Assembly (NCBI RefSeq): GCF_020171805.1
Contig: NZ_JAIVAF010000003.1
Span: 310,001-374,000 of the forward strand
Reading direction: 5' to 3'
From: Guptibacillus algicola
GTDB taxonomy: Bacteria > Bacillota > Bacilli > Bacillales > Guptibacillaceae
DNA: 64,000 bases
Part shown: positions 43,743 through 51,906 of the stretch, one piece after another
How positions within the stretch are numbered: the first letter of the stretch is position 1
How the letters are laid out: every line of letters begins with the position of its first letter
Program-made: the position numbers and the translations under genes
The notes under the pieces: model-generated
What the model saw: the letters and a program-made list of their open reading frames with translations, nothing else
Told to the model about the DNA's origin: nothing
Database searches by the model: none

Positions 43743-43788
43743 TTCGACACCCTTCGACCTCAATCGGGTGGTGCCTGGCACTGTGAAG
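43743..43788 (+). repeat. TTCGAC/CAGGCAC interspersed repeat, copy 3
   Basis: TTCGACCTCAATCGGGTGG then TGCCTGGCACTGTGAA; a second partial TTCGAC lies 10 bases upstream. Confidence 0.82.
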
Positions 43789-43896
43789 GATAGAGATAGA
43801 GACATCAGCGTCTGTCACCTTTTTTTGATATAGATGATAGCTGTTACGTGTGTATGTTTCTTGGAATAGTATAAAAAGACGAGGAGCGTGTGTGGA

Positions 43897-44529
43897 ATGG
43901 AGGTGTATGGAGAACTATATGTCATTACTGGGGCTTGGCTGCAGACAATTGGAGCTAGTGTGACAGCGATTGGGAACACGATTGCAGCATCTGTGAACGA
44001 TGACGAGGAAGATGAAAAAGTCAGTAGTGAACTCTATATTCTTGGAAACGCTGTTGAAGCGACCGGGAATTCGCTTCAAGCGATCGGTCAAACTAGAATC
44101 CAGAAGAGTGAAGATGAAACGATAGGAATCATAGGAGACTGGCTTCAAGCAGCAGGGAATATCGCGAACGTGGTCGGAGGCTCGACCGTGCTTAATGGTA
44201 ACGTAGAGGAAGGGTTGAACGTTGATATAATAGGAGACGTAATCCAATCGATCGGGGCAGCGTTCGAAGCTCAGAGCTCGAGTCTTCGGGATTCTGACTA
44301 TGCAGCACTCATTACATCTGGGCAGAGAATTCAATCCGTTTCAGTTGCGATCGAAGCGATTGGTCTTGTCTATGTAAAGAAAGGTAAAGACAAATTAGGA
44401 GAACAGTTAATTGCTGTTGGAAGCTACGGACAAACTGCTGGAGCAGCGCTATCTGCGATTGGTTTAACGAAAGAATACCATCAATCCCGGTCATTAGAGA
44501 GTTGGAATAATGGTTATTACTATTTATAG
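43897..44529 (+). CDS. glycine/alanine-rich internally repetitive protein (DUF6944-like)
   Basis: The 210-residue protein is built from about six copies of a 20-30-residue unit of the form GxxLQAxGxxxxAIG, for example GAWLQTIGASVTAIGN, GNSLQAIGQT, GDWLQAAGNIANVVG and GSYGQTAGAALSAIG. There is no signal peptide and no strong membrane helix. The ATG at 43897 is placed well behind GAGGAGCG. I recall similar Bacillus proteins annotated DUF6944, but the assignment is tentative. Helical amphipathic repeats could coat a surface. Confidence 0.62.
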   Translation: MEVYGELYVITGAWLQTIGASVTAIGNTIAASVNDDEEDEKVSSELYILGNAVEATGNSLQAIGQTRIQKSEDETIGIIGDWLQAAGNIANVVGGSTVLNGNVEEGLNVDIIGDVIQSIGAAFEAQSSSLRDSDYAALITSGQRIQSVSVAIEAIGLVYVKKGKDKLGEQLIAVGSYGQTAGAALSAIGLTKEYHQSRSLESWNNGYYYL

Positions 44530-44617
44530 GAACGAGGAAGCTACTTTTTATGTAAAAAATGGAACTTCATCTTCGCTGATTCGTACATAGAGTGGAGCTG
44601 CTTACGGAGGTGGACGT

Positions 44618-44902
44618 TTGGAAATAGGACTATTCGTGATTGGGATTTGCATGTTACTCGTATCATACCTTGTGGCGATCAAGAAACAAACGTGGCTACT
44701 CTCTGGGTTTAATGAAAAAAACATCCGAAACAAATCGTTGTTAGGGACAGTGGTAGGAGTGGGGTTCTTTCTGCCTTTAGGTCTTATACTAATTCTTCAT
44801 AGTTTTATAGAGTATGCTTATGAGAAAACGGTGTTAATTAGCGCGATGTTAGTGCTCTTAACAAGCGTGTATGTTTTTATTAATCGGAAGCTGCTGGATT
44901 AG
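44618..44902 (+). CDS. DUF3784-like membrane protein
   Basis: The 94-residue protein has three membrane helices (about 3-20, 42-64 and 70-88) and the loop KKQTWLLSGFNEKNIRNK, which resembles the YNTM-type loop of DUF3784 proteins. TTG start with CGGAGGTGG upstream. The role is unknown. Confidence 0.65.
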   Translation: MEIGLFVIGICMLLVSYLVAIKKQTWLLSGFNEKNIRNKSLLGTVVGVGFFLPLGLILILHSFIEYAYEKTVLISAMLVLLTSVYVFINRKLLD

Positions 44903-44957
44903 TGAGAATAGGTGCAGAGTGCACCTTTTTATATTTGTAAACGATGGAGGTGTTTGC

Positions 44958-45773
44958 TTGATAGCAGAAATGTTTAAACGTAGAGAGAAAATGTCCTATG
45001 TGGGACTTGTGCTCTTGCTTTGTTTCACTGGCGTTTTCCTCGCATTCAATATGCCGAAGACGAACAGTGAGTGGGTAGAGGTTCTCGCTCTTTTGATTCC
45101 GGTTCTTTTCATGGGCTTTATCGCGTTGAATAGTCGGAAAAAGTATAAAGAAATGAAGGATATGGAGTTTCCCCAATCGGCATTTTCATTATTAGATTGT
45201 AATCACCTGATTCTAAAACAAGATGCTACGATGACACCGAGCCTCCTTTCCTTTGAGAAAGATGGGAGTTTCGTAGGGATGTATCAGTTAGTCGATATTA
45301 GATGGTGGCTATATCCGATCGTTTTGTTTCAATCATCATTACTGTCCTTCTTTCCGCATAAAGTCGCTTTTTTCTCGAATGAAGGAGAAAAGGTGTTTTC
45401 ATTTCGACGAGAAGGCATAAAGAGAACGAAGGTTACGGTTTTTGATAGCGAAGACAACGTTATCGGTACATATGAACAAGAGGAGTTCAAAAGCCTCGTA
45501 AACTTGAAGGGGGAACTGAAGGACGAGAATGGGTCTCGTATTCTTCCCGTCAAAATTTCTGGTTTTTCAGGGGATTTTCATTTGAAAAATGAGGAAGGAA
45601 AACGCTGGGCTTATTTCTATAACGGTCGTTTTCCGCATGAGTATACAAAGATTTTTAAGGATATGGATAATGACATCGTTGAGGTATCGGATCAGTTATC
45701 AGAAAAGAACAAAATCCTGTTATTAAGCTTGATCGGCTTTGTCTTTATGGAACGAAGCCAAAAGGGCAACTAG
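44958..45773 (+). CDS. membrane-anchored protein, function unknown
   Basis: Two N-terminal membrane helices (about residues 13-30 and 42-58) are followed by a 200-residue soluble part rich in beta strands (tubby-like pattern FFSNEGEKVFSF, VFDSEDNVIGTYEQ). A long frame from 44871 exists, but TGGAGGTG supports TTG at 44958. A late hydrophobic stretch (about 250-262) may be a third helix. I do not recognise a family. Confidence 0.55.
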   Translation: MIAEMFKRREKMSYVGLVLLLCFTGVFLAFNMPKTNSEWVEVLALLIPVLFMGFIALNSRKKYKEMKDMEFPQSAFSLLDCNHLILKQDATMTPSLLSFEKDGSFVGMYQLVDIRWWLYPIVLFQSSLLSFFPHKVAFFSNEGEKVFSFRREGIKRTKVTVFDSEDNVIGTYEQEEFKSLVNLKGELKDENGSRILPVKISGFSGDFHLKNEEGKRWAYFYNGRFPHEYTKIFKDMDNDIVEVSDQLSEKNKILLLSLIGFVFMERSQKGN

Positions 45774-45800
45774 TCATACATAAATAAAGGTGCGGGTGTT

Positions 45801-47039
45801 ATGAAAAAAAGCTGGGTAGTTTCAACATGTATTACGATTGTTCTGATCACTACGTTCATGCTTTCTACATATAAATACATCGCAGATGAAGTAAGGCTTG
45901 GTCTTGATCTGCAGGGTGGTTTTGAAATTCTTTACGAAGTTGAGGATCCTTTTGAAGGAAGAAGTATTGAAGAAGAGAAACTAGTAAAACAAACGGCTTC
46001 TATCATTCGTGATCGGGTTAATTTATTAGGGATTAGTGAACCTGTGATTAAGATTGAAGATGAAGATCGTATTCGCGTTCAGCTCGCAGGGGTGGACGAT
46101 CAGGAAGAAGCGCGTGATATCTTATCGATTGGAGGGAACATCACGTTCCGAGATACTGAGAACAACCTTGTTCTCTCGTCGAAAGATTTTTCTTCTGTGG
46201 AAGTTGAAGAAGTATCAGATGATTATCCCCCACAGGTTACGGTCGGGTTACGAGACAGTGTGGATATGAAGAGCATCACAGAAAAATATCAAGGTGAGAT
46301 GCTTGTTCTTTGGCTCGACTATGTTAAAGGTGACTCGTACAGTGAATCACACTCTAACGTTATTTTCTCTGGGCATGTTGGCCAAACCTGGTCTTCTAAA
46401 GGAATAGCAATTTCTAGTGATTTTACTCAAGAAGAAGCAGATAAGCTTGCTAAGGTACTAAGTACGGGCGATCTTCCTGCCCCAATCGAAGAAGTTTATT
46501 CCCGTTCTGTTAGTGGTCAGCTCGGTGAGAAGGCTTTACATAATACGCTGATTTCTAGTGGGCTTGCGATCATGTTGATCTTTTTATTTATGATCTGGAA
46601 GTATCGTTATCTTGGGGCGATTTCGGTATTCTGTATGGTGTGCTACCTGTATCTGACGTTTGCGATATTTGTTTTCTTAGAGGGTGTACTCACGCTGACT
46701 GGGCTCGCTGCCTTTATTCTCGGACTCGGAATGGCTGTCGATGCATCGATCATAACTTTCGAGCGGTTGAAGGAAATTAAACGAAACGACGTTACGTTCG
46801 AACAGCTCGTTATGGAAGCGTCGAATCGTTCATTTATTACCATCAGCGATGCTCAATTAACGACGTTGATCGCAGCCGCGGGACTTTTTGTATTTGGCGT
46901 TGGTAGTGTAAAAGGGTTTGCTGTCATGCTGATCATCAGTATTATTGCTGGCTTTATAACTTGTTACGCTTTGTTGAGGTTATTATTGTATATGGTTGGC
47001 GAAACGAGAATCGTAGAATGGTATGAGAGAAAGGGTTGA
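45801..47039 (+). CDS. secD: stand-alone SecD-like translocase subunit
   Basis: The N-terminal helix is followed by the D1 motif RLGLDLQGGFEILYEV, a large extracytoplasmic P1 domain to about residue 245, and then five membrane helices with FILGLGMAVDASIITFERLKE, the conserved MMPL/SecD helix 4 signature. SecD uses the proton gradient to pull exported proteins out of the SecYEG channel. Most Bacillus species have one fused SecDF of about 740 residues; here SecD ends at 412 residues and no SecF follows. It may be an extra paralogue serving a special substrate. Confidence 0.85.
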   Translation: MKKSWVVSTCITIVLITTFMLSTYKYIADEVRLGLDLQGGFEILYEVEDPFEGRSIEEEKLVKQTASIIRDRVNLLGISEPVIKIEDEDRIRVQLAGVDDQEEARDILSIGGNITFRDTENNLVLSSKDFSSVEVEEVSDDYPPQVTVGLRDSVDMKSITEKYQGEMLVLWLDYVKGDSYSESHSNVIFSGHVGQTWSSKGIAISSDFTQEEADKLAKVLSTGDLPAPIEEVYSRSVSGQLGEKALHNTLISSGLAIMLIFLFMIWKYRYLGAISVFCMVCYLYLTFAIFVFLEGVLTLTGLAAFILGLGMAVDASIITFERLKEIKRNDVTFEQLVMEASNRSFITISDAQLTTLIAAAGLFVFGVGSVKGFAVMLIISIIAGFITCYALLRLLLYMVGETRIVEWYERKG

Positions 47040-47043
47040 ATGG

Positions 47044-47421
47044 ATGACTATGGAGACATTTGAAGACTATTTGAATAAGATCGAACACCCAGAGCATCGT
47101 GCACGCATGGAAGAAATTTTTGCATGGATAGAGGGAAAGTACCCGAACTTAAAGCAGAGGATCGCCTGGAATGAGCCTATGTATACCGATCATGGCACGT
47201 TTATTATCGCCTTTAGTAAAGCGAAAAAACACATGTCGGTGGCACCGGAACGCGTTGTGATCGATCAGTTTGCAGATGATATTGCTGAAGCTGGCTATGA
47301 TACGACGAAAGAGCTCGTGAAGATTAAGTGGAATCAACCAGTGGATTACGGGTTACTCGGGAAGATGATCGAGTTTAATATCGCTGAAAAAGCTGAGTGT
47401 ACGAGTTTTTGGAGAAAGTAA
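47044..47421 (+). CDS. DUF1801 family protein (YdhG-like, iron chaperone type)
   Basis: The pattern FEDYLNKIEHPEHRARMEEI, then LKQRIAWNEPMYTDHGTFII and FSKAKKHMSVAPE is the DUF1801 (frataxin-like YdhG) signature. The ATG at 47044 has AGAAAGGG upstream; the earlier ATG at 47023 lies inside secD. Frataxin-like iron delivery was shown for a B. subtilis relative; for this protein it is inference. Confidence 0.85.
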   Translation: MTMETFEDYLNKIEHPEHRARMEEIFAWIEGKYPNLKQRIAWNEPMYTDHGTFIIAFSKAKKHMSVAPERVVIDQFADDIAEAGYDTTKELVKIKWNQPVDYGLLGKMIEFNIAEKAECTSFWRK

Positions 47422-47451
47422 AGAGTGCGTTGAGCTATGAAGCGTGATGGA

Positions 47452-47486
47452 AGACGTCTGCTAGTCGGGGAGCAGACGTCTTTTTA
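47452..47486 (+). terminator. intrinsic terminator
   Basis: AGACGTCTGCT / AGCAGACGTCT perfect arms, loop of eight bases, T5. Confidence 0.9.
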
Positions 47487-47492
47487 TAGTTA

Positions 47493-48854
47493 TTATTTTT
47501 GTTCCACAGCCTTCGAGCTAATCGGGGTGGTCCCTGTCACTGAACGGTGGTCAAACACTCTTTTCGCTTTCCCTTCTGAGCGTGGTAGCGATGATGGCTC
47601 CTTTAAGAACACTTCCATCGATACGAGTGCTTCAGTCTTGACCATTAACGCGATGCGTGAGCACAACTCCTGTGCTGCAGGGTGACTGAACGTCTCGTCT
47701 TTAAGTGAAGTGAAGAATTCTTGTGATACTTCAACATGTAGTTCGACGTGGTCCATAGGTCCTTTTTTATGAAGGTGGATTTGGTAATGAGGGACAAGTT
47801 CATCCAAGTTGCATATAAATCGCTCTATTTCAGAAGGAAACACATTAACGCCCCGAATGATCAACATGTCATCGATTCTGCCTTTGACACGACTCATTCT
47901 CGTCGTCGTTCTCCCACACTCACAAGGCTCACGCGTAATAGATGCAATATCTCCTGTTCGGTAGCGAATGGTGGGTAATGCTTCTTTAGTGAGGCTCGTA
48001 AACACGAGCTCGCCGTCCTGCCCGTCTTCTACAGGCTCTAACGTATTAGGGTCGATTACCTCAACTAGAAAATGGTCATCAGCAATATGAAGACCATCCT
48101 GACAATCCACGCATTCCTGGGCAACGCCAGGTCCAATCACTTCACTTAGGCCGTAAATGTCGGTCGCTTTCAGGTCGAACATACTCTCGATTTGTTTTCT
48201 CATTCCTTCTGACCATGGTTCTGCGCCAAGAATCGCAATTTCTAACGATGTTGTGGCAGGGTCAATCCCTTGCTGAATCATTGCTTCACCGATACTTAAA
48301 AGATAAGATGGCGTGCAGCAAATAATTCTCGGCTTGAAATCTTGGATGAGAGAAATCTGTTTGACCGTGTTCCCTCCAGAGACTGGCACAGTTGCACAGC
48401 CGAGCTTTTCAGAGCCAACGTGAAGCCCAAGACCACCGGTGAATAGGCCATACCCATATGCATTATGAAGAATATCACCTTTACGTCCGCCAGCTAACGA
48501 AATCGCTCTTGCGACGATTTCGCCCCAGCTCTCGAGGTCGTTTTTCGTATATGCGACGACGGTTGGTTTTCCGCTCGTTCCAGATGACGCATGGATTCGG
48601 ACGATGTCTTCCATAGGACTTGCTAGTAGATTGAAAGGGTAGTTTTCTCTAAGGTGATGTTTTTGAGTGAAAGGGAGTCTGCGGAGATCTTCTAGCGTTT
48701 GAATGTCTTCAGGAGTGATATGTGCTTCCATTAATGAATCGCGATAGAAAGGGACATTTTGAAAAGCACGCTGGGCGGTGTTCTGCAAACCTTTAAGCTG
48801 ATGTTCTTTCATTTCGGTAGGATTCCAACCTTCACACTCCGAATAAGTAGCCAT
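47493..48854 (-). CDS. phenylacetate-CoA ligase family enzyme (PaaK-like)
   Basis: An adenylate-forming fold is shown by the P-loop HASSGTSGKPTVVAYT near residue 90, DIYGLSEVIGPG near 235, and YRTGDIASITREPCECGR near 300, followed by the C-terminal lid with SRVKGRIDDMLIIRGVNVFP. PaaK activates phenylacetate or related aryl acids with ATP and CoA. The Cys residues in CEC and VDC fit the PaaK group. The last 15 or so codons (RSVTGTTPISSKAVEQK) are read from an interspersed repeat, so the native C-terminus has probably been altered. No paa catabolic genes are nearby. Confidence 0.86.
   Translation of the reverse strand: MATYSECEGWNPTEMKEHQLKGLQNTAQRAFQNVPFYRDSLMEAHITPEDIQTLEDLRRLPFTQKHHLRENYPFNLLASPMEDIVRIHASSGTSGKPTVVAYTKNDLESWGEIVARAISLAGGRKGDILHNAYGYGLFTGGLGLHVGSEKLGCATVPVSGGNTVKQISLIQDFKPRIICCTPSYLLSIGEAMIQQGIDPATTSLEIAILGAEPWSEGMRKQIESMFDLKATDIYGLSEVIGPGVAQECVDCQDGLHIADDHFLVEVIDPNTLEPVEDGQDGELVFTSLTKEALPTIRYRTGDIASITREPCECGRTTTRMSRVKGRIDDMLIIRGVNVFPSEIERFICNLDELVPHYQIHLHKKGPMDHVELHVEVSQEFFTSLKDETFSHPAAQELCSRIALMVKTEALVSMEVFLKEPSSLPRSEGKAKRVFDHRSVTGTTPISSKAVEQK
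47512..47543 (+). repeat. TTCGAC/CAGGCAC interspersed repeat, copy 4, inside paaK-like 3' end
   Basis: TTCGAGCTAATCGGGGTGG then TCCCTGTCACTGAA, short form, diverged at two positions; it encodes the C-terminal residues of the ligase on the opposite strand. Confidence 0.72.
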
Positions 48855-49003
48855 TTCACCATCTCCTTGTATGATAGTTTTATCACGGGATATGTATTGT
48901 GCGTTATATTTAAAGTAGTCCTTTATGGAAGCGCTGTCAATTTATTTCGAAAATTTAGACACCAATAAATTGGAAATAGTTCAAAAGTCGTTGTCTGTTG
49001 GGG

Positions 49004-49036
49004 TTCGACAAATTCCGGGCGGTACCAGGCACTTTT
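49004..49036 (+). repeat. TTCGAC/CAGGCAC interspersed repeat, copy 5
   Basis: TTCGACAAATTCCGGGCGG then TACCAGGCACTTTTC, short form, in the gap between the ligase promoter side and the sigma-factor gene. Confidence 0.8.
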
Positions 49037-49098
49037 CCTTGTATAATTTTGTTGTGCTCATACGTTATATATACTGAAAACATCTTAAGGAGGATTCG

Positions 49099-50043
49099 AT
49101 GGAACTTAATCAAAAAGAGAACGAGCTACTTTCTTTTTCGGAAAAGAATAGGGAGTTAAGAAAAGAGTTTGATGGATTGATAGAAGAACTTAAGCAAGAT
49201 CTATGGAATTATTGTCGGTATATCACAGGGTCTCCGTGGGATGGAGAAGACCTCTTCCAAGAAACAATGGTGAAAGCGTTCGGCGGACTTTACCAGAGGT
49301 GGCATCCGACTAACCCCAAATCATACTTGTATCGTGTTGCCACGACGACATGGATTGATTACTGTCGTAAACAAAAACGAGTCGTCGGAACGCTAGAAGA
49401 AGGGGATATGCCGACGGAGGAGTTTATAGACCGGTTGGAAGTTGAAGAAGCGTTAACTCATTTAGCAGTACTTTTCACACCAAGGGAGTCTGCGGTTTTC
49501 CTACTTAAAGAAGTATTCTCATTCAGTGCAAAGGAAGTAGCTGGGATCGTGCATACAACGCCTGGAGCTGTTTATGCGAGCGTGAGACGAATGAAAGAAA
49601 AGCTCAAAGAAACTTCTATTAAAGAGGAGCGGAGTACTAATGTGAAAGCTTCTCCTCAAAACGATCATGTGATTAAGGCATATTTGAAAGCGTTAAGCGA
49701 TGGAGATGTTGAGGCAGTACTGAGCCTGTTAAGTGACGATGCTCAAAATGACGTTGGTTTAGGATTTCAGGAATATTCAAAGAGCGAGATGCGCTCCGGT
49801 TCGATGCAGTTTGGACTTCCAGGCTTTCGTGCAGAACCGTTCTTTTTGTGGGAGAAACCTGTCATCGTGGTCTTTAATGACGATGAAGAAGGGGCAAAGA
49901 TTCACGATATCCAGTATCAAGAAGTTGAAAATGATAAAATCGTCTACCATCGTAGTTTCTATTTCCGGAAAGAATTGATCGTTGCTGCCGCTCAAGAACT
50001 CGGTTTTCTACCACAGGTCAATAAGCCGGCTACAGATTGGTAA
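49099..50043 (+). CDS. ECF sigma factor with SnoaL-like C-terminal domain
   Basis: Region 2 is recognised by WDGEDLFQETMVKAFGG and TTWIDYCRKQKR (residues about 50-95), region 4 by FTPRESAVFLLKEVFSFSAK and TPGAVYASVRRMKEKL (about 130-172). Residues 195-290 form a SnoaL-like domain (VIKAYLKALSDGDVEAVLSL). In ECF41/SigJ-type factors this tail replaces a separate anti-sigma factor and controls activity. No carboxymuconolactone decarboxylase partner gene is adjacent. AAGGAGG precedes the ATG. Confidence 0.82.
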   Translation: MELNQKENELLSFSEKNRELRKEFDGLIEELKQDLWNYCRYITGSPWDGEDLFQETMVKAFGGLYQRWHPTNPKSYLYRVATTTWIDYCRKQKRVVGTLEEGDMPTEEFIDRLEVEEALTHLAVLFTPRESAVFLLKEVFSFSAKEVAGIVHTTPGAVYASVRRMKEKLKETSIKEERSTNVKASPQNDHVIKAYLKALSDGDVEAVLSLLSDDAQNDVGLGFQEYSKSEMRSGSMQFGLPGFRAEPFFLWEKPVIVVFNDDEEGAKIHDIQYQEVENDKIVYHRSFYFRKELIVAAAQELGFLPQVNKPATDW

Positions 50044-50053
50044 AGTGCATTAC

Positions 50054-50094
50054 GGTGCCTGGTACTGCCCGCTTTTGCTCGATAAATGTCGAAC
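50054..50094 (-). repeat. TTCGAC/CAGGCAC interspersed repeat, copy 6
   Basis: Long form on the minus strand: TTCGACATTTATCGAGC, then GCGGGCAGTACCAGGCACC; it is the left arm and loop of the terminator that follows. Confidence 0.8.
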
Positions 50095-50114
50095 GAGAGC
50101 GGGCAGGCTTTTTG
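50065..50114 (+). terminator. repeat-derived intrinsic terminator
   Basis: CTGCCCGCT (inside repeat copy 6) pairs with AGCGGGCAG at 50098-50106, followed by a T-rich run. Confidence 0.76.
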
Positions 50115-50171
50115 TTGTTTTTGTTGAACCTGTTTAAATGAGGAAATGATTAACGAAGTAGGGGATGCGAT

Positions 50172-50981
50172 ATGAGTAGTAGCTGGGATGAGTGTTCACA
50201 TGAAGTTAAAGATTTTGTAAGGAATGTAGTAGATGAAATAAAAGCCATCTTGAAGGATGGTTTTGTTGGCTTTTATGTACATGGGTCTCTCGCGATGGGT
50301 GGATTTAATCCGACGAGAAGTGATGTCGATGTTCTTGTCGTAACAAAAAGGGAGTTAACGATTGGGGAGAACGAGAAGCTAGCAACCGTCCTCCTTAATG
50401 TCTCAAACGATCCATACCCAGTCGAAATTAGTGTTCTCACTGAGGAGCATTTGCGAGATTGGAAGCATCCGTGCTTCTATGAGTTTCATTATAGTGAAGC
50501 CTGGCGTGAGCCTTATGAGCTTGCACTTTCAAATGAAGATGTCGAATATATTGCAGATCTGAAAGGAGAGGACCCCGATCTAGCAGCACACCTCACGATT
50601 TTGAACCAAAGAGGAATCTGTATTGAGGGACCTCCGATTAGAGCGCTATTTCCTTCTATACCCCGTTCAGACTATGTTGCTTCTATTTTATATGATTATG
50701 ACGACTGTCTTAGGGACATAGAAGAAAATCCGGTGTACTGTGTGTTAAATATTGTGCGAGTCTATTGGTACTTACACGATGGAGAGATTTCATCAAAGCA
50801 AGAAGCAGGGAAGTGGGGCAGGAAGGGGTTCCCTCGAGAAATTAGTAGGACGATTGAAAAAGCGTATGAGAATTATTCAGGTTTGAAAGAGCACTCGTTT
50901 GAAGAAAGTGAACTTTTGGCAGTGAAAGAATATTTTCGACCGCGAGTAACTGATTTGATTAAACATAAGGAGGGGAAATGA
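50172..50981 (+). CDS. aminoglycoside nucleotidyltransferase-like protein (AadA/DUF4111)
   Basis: The nucleotidyltransferase core is FYVHGSLAMGGFNPTRSDVD (about residues 36-55), with the GS and DxD catalytic elements intact. The C-terminal DUF4111 part (VLNIVRVYWYLHDGEISSKQ, EAGKWG) resembles streptomycin/spectinomycin adenylyltransferases. At 269 residues it is the family length. The antibiotic substrate cannot be inferred; distant homologues may have metabolic roles. GTAGGGGATG precedes the ATG. It overlaps the VOC gene by four bases. Confidence 0.82.
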   Translation: MSSSWDECSHEVKDFVRNVVDEIKAILKDGFVGFYVHGSLAMGGFNPTRSDVDVLVVTKRELTIGENEKLATVLLNVSNDPYPVEISVLTEEHLRDWKHPCFYEFHYSEAWREPYELALSNEDVEYIADLKGEDPDLAAHLTILNQRGICIEGPPIRALFPSIPRSDYVASILYDYDDCLRDIEENPVYCVLNIVRVYWYLHDGEISSKQEAGKWGRKGFPREISRTIEKAYENYSGLKEHSFEESELLAVKEYFRPRVTDLIKHKEGK

Positions 50982-51325
50982 TGCTCGAGCGAATCGATAC
51001 GTTTTGTCTTAAAGTCCGTGATGTTGAGCGAGCTAGTGAGTGGTATCAGGAGAAGCTTGGTTTGAAAGAGACGTTTCGCGATGATGGGTATCGTATATTA
51101 AGCGTTGGAGATAGTAGCGTTCCAATCACGATTGAGGAAGGTGAAACGAGTGAGTCTCATCACCAAAGCTATCCGATCTTTTTTACCTCTGCGATTGATG
51201 AGACTTACGAGACGTTAAAGAATCGTGGTGTTGAGGTAGGCGAGCTTCAGCGTGATGAGGTGAATAGGTTCTTTGACCTTTATGACCTAGACGAAAATCG
51301 ATTACAGGTTTGTTTCTGGGAGTAA
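50978..51325 (+). CDS. VOC superfamily protein
   Basis: LERIDTFCLKVRDVERASEW and YQEKLGLKE mark the first VOC module; FFDLYDLDENRLQVCFWE ends the second. The 115-residue size fits single-chain glyoxalase/bleomycin-resistance-like dimers. AAGGAGGGGAA lies upstream; ATGATG allows a start at 50978 or 50981. It is coupled to the nucleotidyltransferase-like gene before it and followed by a second VOC gene, suggesting a small resistance or detoxification cluster. Confidence 0.8.
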   Translation: MMLERIDTFCLKVRDVERASEWYQEKLGLKETFRDDGYRILSVGDSSVPITIEEGETSESHHQSYPIFFTSAIDETYETLKNRGVEVGELQRDEVNRFFDLYDLDENRLQVCFWE

Positions 51326-51340
51326 AAGGAGTGAGGAGAA

Positions 51341-51697
51341 TTGAAGGTTAATCGGATTGTAGCTAATATTGAAGCGGAAGATTTGGAGAAAGCAAAGGCT
51401 TTTTACGGAGATCTACTTGGGCTTGAAGAACTGATGAATCATGGGTGGATCATAACGTATGGCTCAGAGGAGAAAATGTCGGTTCAGATCAATGTAGCTT
51501 CAGAGGGAGGATCAAATATGCCTACCCCTGACCTTTCTATTGAAGTGGATGATCTAGAGGAAGCCCTTTGGGTTATGAAAGAAGCAGGAGTTGCGATTGA
51601 GTATGGCCCAGTTGACGAACCATGGGGAGTCAGGCGTTTTTTCGTGAGAGATCCTTTTGGGAAGATGCTTAATATACTTAGTCATGCTAGTGAGTGA
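51341..51697 (+). CDS. VOC superfamily protein, glyoxalase-like
   Basis: NIEAEDLEKAKAFYGDLLGL and GVRRFFVRDPFGKMLNILSH are the two VOC module landmarks over 118 residues. TTG start behind GTGAGGAG. It is the third gene of the group 50172-51697. It is related in fold but not close in sequence to its upstream neighbour. Substrate unknown. Confidence 0.8.
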   Translation: MKVNRIVANIEAEDLEKAKAFYGDLLGLEELMNHGWIITYGSEEKMSVQINVASEGGSNMPTPDLSIEVDDLEEALWVMKEAGVAIEYGPVDEPWGVRRFFVRDPFGKMLNILSHASE

Positions 51698-51730
51698 TGG
51701 AGTCTAAATGAAGGAGGGGGATTTATGCGG

Positions 51731-51842
51731 TTTCGCTGATATATTTTGATATCGCTGATAAAATTGATTTTTCGCTGATATAAGTTATGAAATCGCCGAT
51801 ATATCTTGAATTTCGCCGATAAAATGAAAATATCGCTGATAT
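51731..51842. repeat. TCGCYGATA tandem array, six units, period about 20 bp
   Basis: TCGCTGATA or TCGCCGATA begins at 51733, 51752, 51772, 51793, 51813 and 51833, spacings 19-21. The units share only the 9-bp core plus AT-rich spacers. The array lies between a VOC gene and a terminator. Confidence 0.85.
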
Positions 51843-51875
51843 CCGTCCCCATGCACATCGCCATAACGCACTAAA

Positions 51876-51906
51876 AAACCGATAGTCCCCTTTTGACTAT
51901 CGGTTT
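51876..51906 (-). terminator. intrinsic terminator
   Basis: AAACCGATAGTC / GACTATCGGTTT perfect 12-bp arms. The six-T run is on the minus-strand side, so it mainly ends the minus-strand gene remnant at 51905-52052. Confidence 0.84.

Noticed and set aside
43915-44334. 139-codon minus-strand ORF
   Set aside because: It is antisense to the repetitive protein gene and only reflects its biased codon use.
47023-47043. Earlier ATG for the DUF1801 protein
   Set aside because: It lies inside the SecD-like gene without a ribosome site; the ATG at 47044 has one and matches the family N-terminus.
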